DNA of 64,000 nt from Rhizobium sp. P32RR-XVIII (GTDB lineage Bacteria > Pseudomonadota > Alphaproteobacteria > Rhizobiales > Rhizobiaceae). The DNA is taken from the NCBI RefSeq assembly GCF_012641395.1, contig NZ_JABAIH010000004.1:372001-436000 (forward strand), given 5' to 3'. Below the pieces are notes generated by a model. That model was not told where the DNA came from. It made no database searches and worked only from the letters and a program-made list of their open reading frames with translations. Shown in pieces: positions 8,277-18,063 of this stretch. Numbering within the stretch: the stretch's first letter is position 1; each line of letters begins with the position of its first letter. The position numbers were made by a program, and so were the translations under genes.

Positions 8277-9451
8277 ATGGCAGCGGATTTCAAATACATC
8301 GTCGTCGGACGGGGCATGATGGGGGCAGCGGCGCGAAGCATCTCGCGAAGCAGACGGACGGCGTGGCCGTCATCGGTCCCGACGAGCCGGAAAACCGCAA
8401 GACGCATGAAGGCGTTTTCGCCAGCCATTATGACGAGGGCCGCATCACCCGGACCGTCGATCCGGATCGGGATTGGGCGCTCCTCGCCAATCGCTCGATT
8501 GCCCGATATCCGGAGATCGAAGCGGAGAGCGGGACTACGTTCTACACTGAAGCAGGTTGCGTCGTCGTCGCGCCGACGCAGAGCGATTACATCGCGAAGA
8601 CGGCGAACGCCGCTGCCTCGCGCGGGGTGGAAACGAGACGGCTGGACGCCCCTGGCCTCAAATCGGTGTTTCCCTTCTTCGCTTTGCCGGAAGGGAGCGA
8701 GGGCGTCTTTCAGGCGAAAGGCGCCGGTCACATCAGTCCGCGCCGGCTGGTGAAAGCGCAGTCGGTTATCGCCGAGAAGGCGGGCGCCACGGTCGTTCGC
8801 GATTACGTGACGACGATCCGCGACGAGGGCCGCGTTGCCGCAGTCGAGACTTCCAGAGGACGGACCTACACGGCCGAAAAGGTGCTGCTGGCCGCGGGCG
8901 GTTTTTCCATCGGCCAGAATCTGTTGCCTCAATCTGTTGACATGTCGGTTCATGGGCGCACGGTTACGCTGTTTGAGGTGAGCGATGCACAGGCCGCAGA
9001 ATTTGGCGCCATGCCGTCTCTGATCCTCGAGGCTCCCGATATCGACATCTACCTGGTTCCGCCGATCCGCTATCCCGATGGGAAGTTCTATCTGAAGGTC
9101 GGCGGCGACCCCGATGACTACCGGCTTGAGACAGAGAAGGAATTGCGCGCCTGGTTCAGGACCGACGGCCGGCCGTCGGCGCGCGATCATCTCGTGGCCA
9201 TTGCGCGTCGACTGGTTCCGGATTTGCGGCCGCTGTCCTTCTCGACGGCGTCCTGCGCCGTGTCGCACACGAAGAGCGCCTATCCGATGATCGGCTACAC
9301 CTCGTCGCCGAATATCGCTGTTCTGACCGGTTGCGCCGGGACGTCGGCGAAGAGTTCGGATGAGATCGGCCGTCTCGGGGCTGAGCTGCTGCTTCAGGAC
9401 GGAATTGGAGATCAGGGCTACCGCACGGATTTCAAACCCGCTTTCCGGTAA
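8277..9451 (+). pseudogene. Tandem paralogue of the FAD oxidoreductase, frameshifted near its start
   Basis: The frame starting at 8277 gives M-A-A-D-F-K-Y-I-V-V-G-R-G-M-M-G-A-A-A and then turns into nonsense. The remainder of the protein (H-L-A-K-Q-T-D-G onwards, about 370 aa to the stop at 9451) is in another frame. Alignment with the upstream gene places a one-base deletion in the GCG repeat at about 8326-8335; restoring one base gives a 391-aa protein. The ribosome site (GAAGAGG) and the rest of the coding sequence look intact. Either this is a recent pseudogene or the base call is wrong in a GC-rich repeat. Confidence 0.8.
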
Positions 9452-9504
9452 GACGCTGCATATTTCCGGTGGTAATTGGCAGCGCTCTCGACTATTTGAG
9501 CCAT

Positions 9505-9898
9505 GCCAGTTGGCCGGGCAGCCGCGCTTTACCAATGCCGAAAGGCGGTAGGGTGAGGAAAGTCCGGGCTCCACGGAAATACGGTGCCGGATAACGTCCG
9601 GCGAGGGTGACCTTAGGGAAAGTGCCACAGAAAGCAAACCGCCTGTCGTGACAGGTAAGGGTGAAAGGGTGGGGTAAGAGCCCACCGCGTCTCCGGCAAC
9701 GGAGATGGCACGGTAAACCCCACCGGGAGCAAGACCGAATAGGGATGACGTGGCGGGCGAAAGCCCGCCGGCCGGTTTCCAGGCCAGTCATCCGGGTGGG
9801 TTGCGTGAGGCAGCGTGCAAACGCTGTCCCAGAGGAATGGCTGCCACGTTCCGGTTTCGGCCGGAGCCATACAGAACCCGGCTTACAGGCCAACTGGC
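9505..9898 (+). ncRNA. rnpB: RNase P RNA (bacterial type A)
   Basis: The ends pair (GCCAGTTGGC at 9505 with GCCAACTGGC at 9889-9898), forming helix P1. The universally conserved core GAGGAAAGTCCGGGCT is at 9555-9570. The downstream ACAGA...GGCTTACAGGCC block (9871-9892), the GCAAACCGCC segment and the cruciform-like internal hairpins are as in alphaproteobacterial RNase P RNA. It is the catalytic subunit that matures the 5' ends of tRNAs. The open frames across it are not coding. A CTATTT at 9492-9497 may be its -10 element. Confidence 0.95.
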
Positions 9899-10295
9899 AA
9901 TCAATTTTCTTGTGGCGTCGCAGCAGCGGCATCTTTTGCTATGCCCTTGGTTTTCAAGGGCTCCGCGGCCTATGGCCCGTGTACTGCTTGGCTTCCCCCA
10001 GCGTTTTCGACGCTCGCTTCGGCCAGAATCCTAACCCTTTGTTAAACTTAACGGCTTATGAATTTACGATACGGCGCTCATCGCGAGACGGGCGTTTCCC
10101 ATTGACGCCCACACGGTCCCATGATATCCCAGAAGTGCACTGCAAGAGGGCCGTCAAGCGCCCATCAATCGCAAAGCCAAGGCGTCTTTTTCTCCAGAGG
10201 CGCCGGATGGAGTATTGTTCATCCGGCTGGCGAAGCTGTGCCTGAATTTGAGGGTCCGGGGCAGCTGAGTTCCGTTCGGGCCCTTTCGGAAACGG
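9899..10295 (+). other. Leader/promoter region of the dcw cluster
   Basis: Nearly 400 bases between rnpB and mraZ with no gene. It holds the MraZ boxes at 10098-10131, an overlapping candidate promoter, and about 165 bases of untranslated leader before mraZ. A short CCCTTG...CAAGGG stem at 9944-9960 follows rnpB but lacks a T-run, so I do not call it a terminator. Confidence 0.5.
10098..10131 (-). promoter_or_regulatory. Four phased MraZ boxes (TGGG-N6 direct repeats) at the mraZ promoter
   Basis: CCCA occurs at 10098, 10108, 10118 and 10128, exactly every 10 bp. On the minus strand this is four TGGG repeats with six-base spacers. MraZ of E. coli and other bacteria binds TGGG direct repeats with this 10-bp phasing upstream of its own gene. 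The array overlaps a possible promoter (TTGACG at 10102-10107, 17-base spacer, TATCCC at 10125-10130), which fits autorepression. The repeats and spacing are seen; binding is inferred from the family. Confidence 0.8.
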
Positions 10296-10748
10296 ATGTT
10301 TCGTGTCATGAGCCGCTTCCTTTCAAATGCGACCAACAGGATCGATTCCAAGGGCAGGGTTTCCGTGCCTGCGGCTTTTCGGTCCGTTTTGGCCCAGCGC
10401 AACGTCCAGGAGCTTTATTGCTTTCAGGACTTTGTCTTTCCGGCGATCAGCGTCGGCGGCCCGGACCTTCTCGAAAGGTTCGAGCGGCAGATTGCTGCGG
10501 AGGATCCGTTTTCGCCGGATGCGAACGAGATGTCGCTTCTCATTCATGGGGGCGGGGTCTTCATGAAGCTCGACGCCGAAGGACGGCTGATGGTCACGGA
10601 TTTCATCCGCGACTTTACCGGCATCTCGGACGAGGTGGCCTTTGTCGGTCGGGCGGATCATTTTCAGCTGTGGCAGCCGCGTGCATTTCAGGCCGCCCAG
10701 ACACAGGCACGAGGGGGGCGCAGGCCGGCGGGCAGGCACCCCGGATAA
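10296..10748 (+). CDS. mraZ: MraZ, transcriptional repressor of the division/cell-wall cluster
   Basis: A 150-aa protein with two SpoVT/AbrB-like MraZ half-repeats. The first contains [12 protein letters not shown] (about 17-28) and the second [10 protein letters not shown], each carrying the D-x-x-G-R DNA-contact motif. It is a nucleoid-associated repressor of its own operon that forms ring oligomers in other species. GGAAACGG precedes the ATG at 10296; an ATG four codons later is also used in some homologues. It is the first gene of the dcw cluster, 14 bp before rsmH. Confidence 0.93.
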   Translation: MFRVMSRFLSNATNRIDSKGRVSVPAAFRSVLAQRNVQELYCFQDFVFPAISVGGPDLLERFERQIAAEDPFSPDANEMSLLIHGGGVFMKLDAEGRLMVTDFIRDFTGISDEVAFVGRADHFQLWQPRAFQAAQTQARGGRRPAGRHPG

Positions 10749-10762
10749 AACGAGGGCATGGA

Positions 10763-11788
10763 ATGGCGGCGAATCCTGGCGGAGGTTCAACTGATGCCGG
10801 TGGCGGACCGGTTCGCCACATTCCGGTTCTTCTTGCCGAGGTGCTTTCGGCGCTTCAGCCCGCTTCCGGAAAAGTCATTCTCGACGGGACCTTTGGTGCA
10901 GGCGGCTATACGTCAGCCATTCTTGCGGCTGGGGCGGAAGTGATTGCGCTGGATCGCGACCCGACGGCAATTGCCGCCGGTCAGGAAATGGTCGCCGCCC
11001 ACGGCGGTCGCCTCAAACTCATTCAATCGCAGTTCTCCAATCTTGCTGATCACGCGCCGACTGACGGGCTCGACGGCGTCGTGCTCGATATCGGCGTTTC
11101 GTCGATGCAGCTCGATGAAGCCGAGCGCGGCTTCTCCTTCCAGAAGGACGGCCCGCTCGATATGCGCATGTCGGGTTCCGGTGTGTCTGCCGCCGACGTC
11201 GTCAATCGCGCCAAGGTGGCGGAGCTCATCCGCATCTTTCATTTTCTGGGCGAAGAGGATCAGGCGCCCCGCATCGCCCACGCCATCGAGAAACGCCGGG
11301 CGGAAAAGCCGTTCGAGACGACGCGCGATCTTGCGGGGCTCATCGAGCTGGTGACGCCGCGCAAGATGAAGGACAAGATTCATCCAGCGACTCGCGTTTT
11401 CCAAGCTCTCCGCATCTTCGTCAATGACGAGCTTGGGGAGTTGGGACAGGCGCTCTTTGCTGCCGAACGCGTGCTGAAACCGGGCGGTCGCCTCGTCGTC
11501 GTGACCTTCCATTCGCTCGAAGACCGTATCGTCAAGAAATTCTTCTCCGATCGTGCCGGCAAGGCTTCGGGCTCTCGTCATCTGCCGGTGGCGCATGAGC
11601 GCGCCGCGACTTTCGAACCGCTCGGAAAATCAATGATTGCTGCAGGCAGGGCGGAAGCCGAGGCAAATCCGCGGGCGCGTTCAGCCAAGCTGCGGGCCGG
11701 CATGCGTACACATGCGACGGCTGAAGCCGCGGATATGTCGATCTTCGGATTGCCCAATCTTGCCAGCCTCGGAAAGCTTGGGGGTTGA
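10763..11788 (+). CDS. rsmH: 16S rRNA (cytosine1402-N4)-methyltransferase RsmH (MraW)
   Basis: A 341-aa protein. The SAM-binding motif [11 protein letters not shown] lies near residue 35, followed by the MraW-specific helical insertion and the C-terminal P-x-x-x-[10 protein letters not shown] motif. It N4-methylates C1402 in the decoding centre of 16S rRNA. The frame is open far upstream, but the ATG at 10763 has GAGGG close before it and gives the normal family length. FtsL begins one base after the stop. Confidence 0.94.
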   Translation: MAANPGGGSTDAGGGPVRHIPVLLAEVLSALQPASGKVILDGTFGAGGYTSAILAAGAEVIALDRDPTAIAAGQEMVAAHGGRLKLIQSQFSNLADHAPTDGLDGVVLDIGVSSMQLDEAERGFSFQKDGPLDMRMSGSGVSAADVVNRAKVAELIRIFHFLGEEDQAPRIAHAIEKRRAEKPFETTRDLAGLIELVTPRKMKDKIHPATRVFQALRIFVNDELGELGQALFAAERVLKPGGRLVVVTFHSLEDRIVKKFFSDRAGKASGSRHLPVAHERAATFEPLGKSMIAAGRAEAEANPRARSAKLRAGMRTHATAEAADMSIFGLPNLASLGKLGG

Positions 11789-11789
11789 A

Positions 11790-12224
11790 ATGCTGAGAAC
11801 GTTCGACGTCGTACTGATCGGCATCATGACGGCGGCAGCTGCGGTCACCTACACGATCAAGCACCGCGCAGAGCTGAAGCTGGAAGAGGTTCATCGCCTC
11901 GAGAGCGAGATCAAGCTCGAAAAGGACACCATTGATCTGCTCAAGGCAGACTGGGCGCTGCAGTCGCAGCCTAACCGGCTGGAGCGGCTGGTGAACGCAT
12001 ACAACGACGAACTCAAGCTGCAGCCGACGGACTCGACAGCGCTGGTTCATCTGCGGGAGTTGCCGATGCTGAAGTCGCAGGCTCCGGTTCCGGCAACTAC
12101 CGAGGCCAAGAACGGCGCGAAGCCGGGCGCAGGCGCGGGAACGGCCGTTGCCGCCAAGGCACCGCCGGCTCCTGCCGCGCGTCCAGAAGAAGAGGACCTC
12201 ATGTCAACCGGATCGGTGGAGTAG
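11790..12224 (+). CDS. ftsL: Cell division protein FtsL
   Basis: A 144-aa bitopic membrane protein: short cytoplasmic N-terminus, one membrane helix (about 6-22), then a heptad-rich coiled coil (about 28-60, E-E-V-H-R-L-E-S-E-I...). A-D-W-A-L-Q-S-Q-P-N-R-L-E-R-L is the conserved motif of alphaproteobacterial FtsL. The C-terminus is a low-complexity Ala/Pro tail. It forms the FtsQLB-type divisome subcomplex in the periplasm. Identification rests on the motif and on position between rsmH and ftsI, since FtsL diverges quickly. Confidence 0.92.
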   Translation: MLRTFDVVLIGIMTAAAAVTYTIKHRAELKLEEVHRLESEIKLEKDTIDLLKADWALQSQPNRLERLVNAYNDELKLQPTDSTALVHLRELPMLKSQAPVPATTEAKNGAKPGAGAGTAVAAKAPPAPAARPEEEDLMSTGSVE

Positions 12225-12226
12225 CC

Positions 12227-13978
12227 ATGTCGTTCCTCTCTCGCATTATGGTGCTGAAGAGCCAGGCGCACTTTTCCTCCGGCGTCTATAACCGTTTCGG
12301 CGGCCCATCGGCGAGCTTGCCGCTCGAGGGATCGCGCAAGAAGCGAGCCAGTCAGGCAAAAAGCCGCGTCGGCCTGCTCATCCTGGGATTCACCGCAATT
12401 TACGGCATCATCGGCGGGCGCCTGGTAGAATATGCGCTGAAGGATCCGGAAGTTGTTTCCAGCATCCTGCCGCCCGACCGTCTGATGGCATCGCGTCCGG
12501 ACATTCTCGACCGCAACGGCGAGGTGCTGGCAACCGACATCCGCACAGTTTCGCTCTTTGCCGAACCGAACAAGATCGTTGATGTGGATGAGGCGATCGA
12601 GAAGCTCTCAACCGTTTTGCCGGATCTCGACGCGAAGGGCACTTACAAGAAACTGTCGGTCAAGAGTTCGCATTTCGCATGGCTTCGCCGTCAACTGACG
12701 CCGAAGCAGCAGAGCCAGATTCTGGCGCTTGGCATTCCCGGCATCGGTTTTCGCCCGGAAAAGCGCCGCTTCTATCCGGGTGGCCCGACTGCCTCGCACA
12801 TCCTCGGTTACGTCAACATCGACAACCGCGGCGTCAGCGGCATGGAGAAGTACATCGACGACCAGGGGCTCGCCGATCTGGCATCGGTGGGGATGACCAG
12901 CGATCAGCCGCTTGAGCCGGTCAAACTCTCGATCGACCTGCGTGTCCAGAACATCGTGCGCGATGTCGTATCCAGCGCAGTGATCAACTATGAAGCGAAG
13001 GGCGCCGGCGCCGTCGTTCTCGACGTTCACACGGGCGAGGTCCTGGCGTTGGCTTCGGCGCCCGACTTCGACCCGAACAATCCGGAAGGGGGCGCCAAGG
13101 AGGGCTGGCTGAACCGCATGTCGAACGGCACGTTCGAAATGGGCTCGACCTTCAAGACGTTCAGCACGGCCATGGCGCTCGACAGCGGCAAGGTTACGCT
13201 CAACTCCAGCTTCGACGCCACCCGGCCGATCCGCATCGGCGGCTTCACCATCCATGATTTCCATGGCCAGGGCCGGTGGCTGACCGTGCCGGAAATCTTC
13301 GAATATTCGTCCAATATCGGTACGGCGAAGATGATCGATCTCGTCGGCATGGATTTGCAGAAGGAATATCTGACACGCTTCGGTCTGCTGACGAAGATGA
13401 AGACCGAGCTGCCGGAAGTGAAGATGCCGAGCCAGCCAAAGGTCTGGAAGAAGATCAACTCGATCACGATTTCCTTCGGTCACGGCGTTTCCACGACACC
13501 GTTGCAGACAGCGGTTGCCGGCGCTGCACTCGTCAACGGAGGCAAGCTCATCGAGCCGACTTTCCTGCCGCGGACGCGAGAACAGGCGGATGAGGCGGCA
13601 GAGGTCATCGTCAAGAAGAGCACCAGCGACGACATTCGCTATCTGTTCAAATTGAACGGCCTCAAGGGCTCCGGGCGCAATGCCGACGTTCCGGGCTTCA
13701 ATGTCGGCGGTAAGACGGGCACGGCCGACAAGGTCGTCAACGGCCGCTATGCGAGTAACCTGAACTTCAACGCGTTCCTCGCAGCGTTTCCGATCGATAA
13801 TCCACAATATGTTGTGCTGACCTTCTGCGACGAGCCGCATAACGGCGAAAAGGGCCAGAACATCGCCGCTTATACGGCCGCACCGATGGTTAAGAACATC
13901 ATCAGGCGAGCCGCGCCGATCCTTGGGGTCGAACCGCAATTCGGCGAAGACGGGTCGGCCTTGCTGGTGTCTTATTGA
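12227..13978 (+). CDS. ftsI: Peptidoglycan D,D-transpeptidase FtsI (PBP3)
   Basis: A 583-aa class B penicillin-binding protein. A cytoplasmic segment and one membrane helix (about 45-65) are followed by the pedestal domain beginning with R-P-D-I-L-D-R-N-G and the transpeptidase domain with S307-T-F-K310, S361-S-N363 and K496-T-G-T499. It crosslinks septal peptidoglycan with FtsW. It starts two bases after ftsL, and a 64-bp spacer separates it from murE. Confidence 0.96.
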   Translation: MSFLSRIMVLKSQAHFSSGVYNRFGGPSASLPLEGSRKKRASQAKSRVGLLILGFTAIYGIIGGRLVEYALKDPEVVSSILPPDRLMASRPDILDRNGEVLATDIRTVSLFAEPNKIVDVDEAIEKLSTVLPDLDAKGTYKKLSVKSSHFAWLRRQLTPKQQSQILALGIPGIGFRPEKRRFYPGGPTASHILGYVNIDNRGVSGMEKYIDDQGLADLASVGMTSDQPLEPVKLSIDLRVQNIVRDVVSSAVINYEAKGAGAVVLDVHTGEVLALASAPDFDPNNPEGGAKEGWLNRMSNGTFEMGSTFKTFSTAMALDSGKVTLNSSFDATRPIRIGGFTIHDFHGQGRWLTVPEIFEYSSNIGTAKMIDLVGMDLQKEYLTRFGLLTKMKTELPEVKMPSQPKVWKKINSITISFGHGVSTTPLQTAVAGAALVNGGKLIEPTFLPRTREQADEAAEVIVKKSTSDDIRYLFKLNGLKGSGRNADVPGFNVGGKTGTADKVVNGRYASNLNFNAFLAAFPIDNPQYVVLTFCDEPHNGEKGQNIAAYTAAPMVKNIIRRAAPILGVEPQFGEDGSALLVSY

Positions 13979-14042
13979 GTGTGAATGAATATTAGCGCCG
14001 ATTCGCGTGGGGTGGTCGGCGTGAGAAGAGAAAAGACATTCA

Positions 14043-15503
14043 ATGAAACTGCGGGACATCGCCGGAAGTGCGTTTCCGGAAATCAAGGAACAACTCGAAG
14101 GGCCGCTGGGCGGGTTGGAGATCTCCGGCCTTTCAGCCGATAGCCGCAAGATCGAGGCTGGAATGGCATTCGTTGCCGTCGCCGGTTCGAAGGCCGACGG
14201 CGCCAGCTTTATCGCCGATGCCGCCAGACAGGGCGCGGCGCTGATCGTTTCCTCGCAACCCGTCGAGGCCTCCGTTCCGGTCCTTCCGGTCAAGGAACCG
14301 CGCCGCTTTCTTTCCGTCGCCGCGGCGAATTTCTATCGCAAGCAGCCGGAGACGATGGTTGCCGTAACCGGGACTGCCGGCAAGACCTCGGTGGCGTCCT
14401 TCACGCGCCAGATCTGGACCTATGCCGGACATCCGGCGGCGATGATCGGTACGACCGGCGTCGTTTCGCCGACCCGCAATCAATATGGCTCGCTGACCAC
14501 GCCCGATCCGGTTTCGCTCCACAAACTGCTCGCCGATCTCGCTGACGAAGGCGTCACGCACGCTTCGATGGAGGCATCGAGCCATGGGCTGGATCAATGC
14601 CGCCTTGACGGCGTGAGGCTTTCGGCTGCCGCCTTCACCAATCTCGGCCGCGATCACATGGACTATCATCCGACGGTGGAAAGCTACATGGCTGCCAAGA
14701 TGCGGCTTTTCGATACGCTGCTGCCGAAGGGCTCGCCCGCCATCATCTTCGCTGACGATGCCTGGTCCGAGCAGGCGATCAAGGCGGCCAGGGAGGCGGG
14801 TCATGATGTCCGCACCGTTGGCCGCAAGGGTGACTATCTGACGCTCAAGCGGGTCGAGCACTTCCGCCACAAGCAGATCGCCGAGGTGCATGCCGGGGAC
14901 GAGATATTCGAGGTCGATGTTCCGCTGGCCGGCGATTTCCAAGTCGCCAACGCACTGGTTGCGGCTGCACTCGCCATGTCCACCGGCGTTCCGGCCAAGA
15001 CGGCCATGGCGGCGCTGGAGAAGCTGCAGGGCGCCTCCGGCCGTCTCGAACTCGTCGGCCATACGAAGGACGGCGCGCTCGCCTATGTCGATTACGCGCA
15101 CAAGCCGGATGCGCTCGCCAATGTTCTGGAATCTGTCCGCCCGTTCACCACGGGCCGTGTGATCGTCGTCTTCGGCTGCGGCGGCGACCGCGACCGGGGC
15201 AAGCGCCCGATCATGGGCGAGATCGCCTGCCGCCTCGCGGATGTGGTGATCGTCACCGACGACAACCCGCGTTCCGAGGACCCGGCGACGATCCGCGCCG
15301 AGATCATGGCGGCGGCGCCATGTGCCACGGAAACCCCGGATCGTTCGAAAGCGATCTATCAGGCCGTCGAAATGATGAAATCCGGCGATACCTTGATCGT
15401 CGCGGGCAAGGGGCATGAAGAGGGACAGACCATCGGGAGTGTGACGCTGCCCTTCTCCGATCATGCCGAGGTGCGTGAGGCTTTGGAGGAGCTGAAACCG
15501 TGA
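14043..15503 (+). CDS. murE: UDP-MurNAc-L-Ala-D-Glu:meso-diaminopimelate ligase MurE
   Basis: A 486-aa Mur ligase: N-terminal UDP-binding domain, ATP-binding central domain (G110-T-A-G-K114-T-S), and C-terminal domain with D407-N408-P409-R410. The DNPR motif selects meso-diaminopimelate over lysine, so the stem peptide is of the Gram-negative type. It adds the third residue of the stem peptide in the cytoplasm. The stop overlaps the GTG start of murF (GTGA). Confidence 0.96.
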   Translation: MKLRDIAGSAFPEIKEQLEGPLGGLEISGLSADSRKIEAGMAFVAVAGSKADGASFIADAARQGAALIVSSQPVEASVPVLPVKEPRRFLSVAAANFYRKQPETMVAVTGTAGKTSVASFTRQIWTYAGHPAAMIGTTGVVSPTRNQYGSLTTPDPVSLHKLLADLADEGVTHASMEASSHGLDQCRLDGVRLSAAAFTNLGRDHMDYHPTVESYMAAKMRLFDTLLPKGSPAIIFADDAWSEQAIKAAREAGHDVRTVGRKGDYLTLKRVEHFRHKQIAEVHAGDEIFEVDVPLAGDFQVANALVAAALAMSTGVPAKTAMAALEKLQGASGRLELVGHTKDGALAYVDYAHKPDALANVLESVRPFTTGRVIVVFGCGGDRDRGKRPIMGEIACRLADVVIVTDDNPRSEDPATIRAEIMAAAPCATETPDRSKAIYQAVEMMKSGDTLIVAGKGHEEGQTIGSVTLPFSDHAEVREALEELKP

Positions 15504-16933
15504 GCTGGCTTTGGACGACGGAAGACATGATCAACGCCATGGCGGGCCGCCCGTTCGGCACGCTTCCTGAAGGCATTACCGGCATTTCGATCGACAGCCG
15601 CACGATAGGCCCAGGCGAAGCCTTCTTTGCAATCAAAGGCGACCGGGTCGACGGCCACGACTACGCCTCGATGGCCATGGCGAACGGCGCAACACTCCTC
15701 GTCGTCAGCGAAGCCCGTCTTTCGGGGCTCGGCCGGCTGACGGTTCCGATGATCGTCGTCGATGACGTCCTTGCCGCCCTCGGGCGATTGGCCGTCGCAT
15801 CGCGGCGGCGTTCGCGGGCGCAGATCATCGCGGTCACAGGCTCGGTCGGCAAGACGACGACCAAGGAGATGCTCCGCCACGTGCTTTCGCCGTCGGGCAA
15901 GGTGCATGCTTCGGTCGCTTCCTTCAACAATCATTGGGGCGTGCCGCTGACGCTCGCGCGCATGCCGCTCGACACGCATTACGGCGTCTTCGAAGTCGGC
16001 ATGAACCATCCGGGTGAGATCCGTCCGCTGGTGCAGATGATCCGCCCGCATGTTGCCGTCATCACGACGATCGCTCCGGCACATCTCGGCAATTTCAACA
16101 GCATCACGGAAATCGCCGCGGCAAAGGCCGAGATACTCGAAGGCCTGGTGCCCGGCGGGCATGTTGTGCTCAACCGCGACAATGAGCAGTACGATTTCCT
16201 GGAGCAGAGAGCGCAATCGCTCGGTGTCCAGAACATCCATTCCTTCGGCCAGCATGCCAAGGCGGAGTTCCGTCTTGCCGAATTCAACGGTTCGGATGAA
16301 AGCTCGGCGCTCTGGCTGACGATCGACGGCGAGACGCTCGAAGTGGCGATCGGCGCGCCCGGACGGCATATTGCTGAAAACGCACTGGCCGCCCTCGGCG
16401 TCGTCACCCTCGTCAACGCCGATCTGGACAAGGCAATCGCGGCGCTGGCCACTCTGCAGCCCGAAAAGGGCAGGGGCCGCCGCCACAAGCTTTCGATCGG
16501 GAATGGCAGCTTTACGCTGATCGACGAAAGCTACAATGCCAATCCTGCTTCCATGCGCGCTGCAATCGCGCTGCTTGCGGCGGCTGATCCGGCTGGCCAC
16601 GGGCGACGCATCGCGGTGCTCGGCGACATGCTGGAGATGGGCGACTATGCGCAAGAACTCCATTCGGAGCTTTCCGAGCCGCTGCTTGCGGCCGGCATCG
16701 AACATGTCTGGCTCGCGGGCAAGGAGATGACGGCGCTGAAGGATGCTCTTCCGGACAGCGTCCACGTCGAATACCGGGAGACGGCGGAAGAACTCGCAAA
16801 ATATGCATTGAACTCGGTCGCGCCAGGCGACGTGTTGATGGTGAAGTCGTCACTGGGGATTGGGTTTGGCAAGATTGTCGCCGCGCTCCTTGACAAGTTT
16901 GCGCCATTTGCCGACACGCAACGCGAACTTTGA
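15500..16933 (+). CDS. murF: UDP-MurNAc-tripeptide:D-Ala-D-Ala ligase MurF
   Basis: A 477-aa Mur ligase with the P-loop G114-S-V-G-K118-T-T and the E-S-Y-N-A-N-P motif of MurF. It attaches D-Ala-D-Ala to give UDP-MurNAc-pentapeptide. The start is GTG at 15500, overlapping the murE stop, so the pair is likely translationally coupled. A GGGC-rich stretch precedes mraY 22 bp downstream. Confidence 0.95.
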   Translation: MSWLWTTEDMINAMAGRPFGTLPEGITGISIDSRTIGPGEAFFAIKGDRVDGHDYASMAMANGATLLVVSEARLSGLGRLTVPMIVVDDVLAALGRLAVASRRRSRAQIIAVTGSVGKTTTKEMLRHVLSPSGKVHASVASFNNHWGVPLTLARMPLDTHYGVFEVGMNHPGEIRPLVQMIRPHVAVITTIAPAHLGNFNSITEIAAAKAEILEGLVPGGHVVLNRDNEQYDFLEQRAQSLGVQNIHSFGQHAKAEFRLAEFNGSDESSALWLTIDGETLEVAIGAPGRHIAENALAALGVVTLVNADLDKAIAALATLQPEKGRGRRHKLSIGNGSFTLIDESYNANPASMRAAIALLAAADPAGHGRRIAVLGDMLEMGDYAQELHSELSEPLLAAGIEHVWLAGKEMTALKDALPDSVHVEYRETAEELAKYALNSVAPGDVLMVKSSLGIGFGKIVAALLDKFAPFADTQREL

Positions 16934-16955
16934 CCGGGTAAACAAGGGGCCCTGA

Positions 16956-18056
16956 ATGCTGATTTGGCTAGTCGAACTGTCGGACCATTTGAAATTTCTG
17001 AACTTGTTCAGATACATTACCTTCCGCACGGGTGCCTCCCTCTTCACTTCCGCTCTCATCGTCTTTCTCTTCGGGCCGGCGATCATCAAGTCGCTCCGCA
17101 TCCGGCAGGGCAAGGGCCAGCCGATCCGCGCGGACGGGCCTCAGACGCATTTCAAGAAGGCCGGCACGCCGACGATGGGCGGCCTGATGATCCTTGCCGG
17201 TATCGTCGGCGCCTCGCTGCTATGGGCCGACCTTTCGAACGTCTACGTGGTGGCGACGCTGCTCGTCACCCTCGGCTTCGGCGCGATCGGCTTCTATGAC
17301 GATTATCTCAAGGTCACCAAGCAGAGCGACAAGGGCTTTTCGGGAAAGGCGCGTCTCGGTATCGAATTCATCATTGCAGGCATCGCGGTCTACTTCATGA
17401 TGCGCACGGCGCTTGCCTCCGGCACGGCAGGCTCGACTTTTGGCTCCTCGGTCGCTTTCCCGTTCTTCAAGGATTTCATGCTCGATCTCGGCATCATGTT
17501 CGTGGTCTTCGGCGGTTTCGTCATCGTCTCGGCGGGCAACGCCGTCAACCTGACGGATGGCCTGGATGGGCTGGCGATCGTTCCGGTGATGATTGCTGCC
17601 GCCTCCTTCGGCGTCATCGCCTATCTTGCCGGTAACGCAGTCTTTGCGAACTACCTGCAGATCAATTTCGTGCCTGGCACCGGCGAGCTTGCCGTCGTCC
17701 TGGGCGCCGTCATCGGTGCCGGCCTCGGCTTCCTCTGGTTCAACGCGCCGCCCGCGGCAATCTTCATGGGCGATACTGGTTCTCTGGCGCTCGGGGGCAC
17801 GATTGGAACCGTTGCCGTCGCCACCAAGCACGAGATCGTCATGGCGATCATCGGCGGCCTCTTCGTCGCGGAAACGCTCTCCGTCATCATCCAGGTCGGC
17901 TTTTTCAAGATGACTGGACGCCGGGTCTTCCTGATGGCACCGATCCATCACCACTTCGAAAAGAAGGGCTGGACTGAAAGCCAGGTGGTCATCCGTTTCT
18001 GGATCGTCGCCGTCGGCCTTGCGCTGCTTGGCCTTTCCACCCTCAAGCTGCGGTGA
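16956..18056 (+). CDS. mraY: Phospho-MurNAc-pentapeptide transferase MraY
   Basis: A 366-aa protein with about ten membrane segments. The catalytic aspartate region Y-D-D-Y and the [10 protein letters not shown] motif are present, and the conserved [10 protein letters not shown] loop is near the C-terminus. It transfers phospho-MurNAc-pentapeptide to undecaprenyl phosphate, forming lipid I at the inner membrane. It lies between murF and murD in the canonical order. Confidence 0.96.
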   Translation: MLIWLVELSDHLKFLNLFRYITFRTGASLFTSALIVFLFGPAIIKSLRIRQGKGQPIRADGPQTHFKKAGTPTMGGLMILAGIVGASLLWADLSNVYVVATLLVTLGFGAIGFYDDYLKVTKQSDKGFSGKARLGIEFIIAGIAVYFMMRTALASGTAGSTFGSSVAFPFFKDFMLDLGIMFVVFGGFVIVSAGNAVNLTDGLDGLAIVPVMIAAASFGVIAYLAGNAVFANYLQINFVPGTGELAVVLGAVIGAGLGFLWFNAPPAAIFMGDTGSLALGGTIGTVAVATKHEIVMAIIGGLFVAETLSVIIQVGFFKMTGRRVFLMAPIHHHFEKKGWTESQVVIRFWIVAVGLALLGLSTLKLR

Positions 18057-18063
18057 GCGGACC

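Noticed and set aside
9505..9898. Several open frames on both strands across 9492-10045
   Set aside because: They overlie the RNase P RNA, whose conserved core and end pairing are clear. The frames are by-products of RNA base composition.
10036..10047. TTAAACTTAAC upstream of mraZ as a CtrA site
   Set aside because: The two quartets are separated by two bases, not seven, so it does not fit the consensus.
12608..14293. Very long antisense frame across ftsI (561 aa) and similar ones across ftsW/murG, uvrD and the chemoreceptors
   Set aside because: High-GC third-position bias creates long antisense frames. They are His/Arg/Asp-rich, lack ribosome sites, and lie under well-identified genes.
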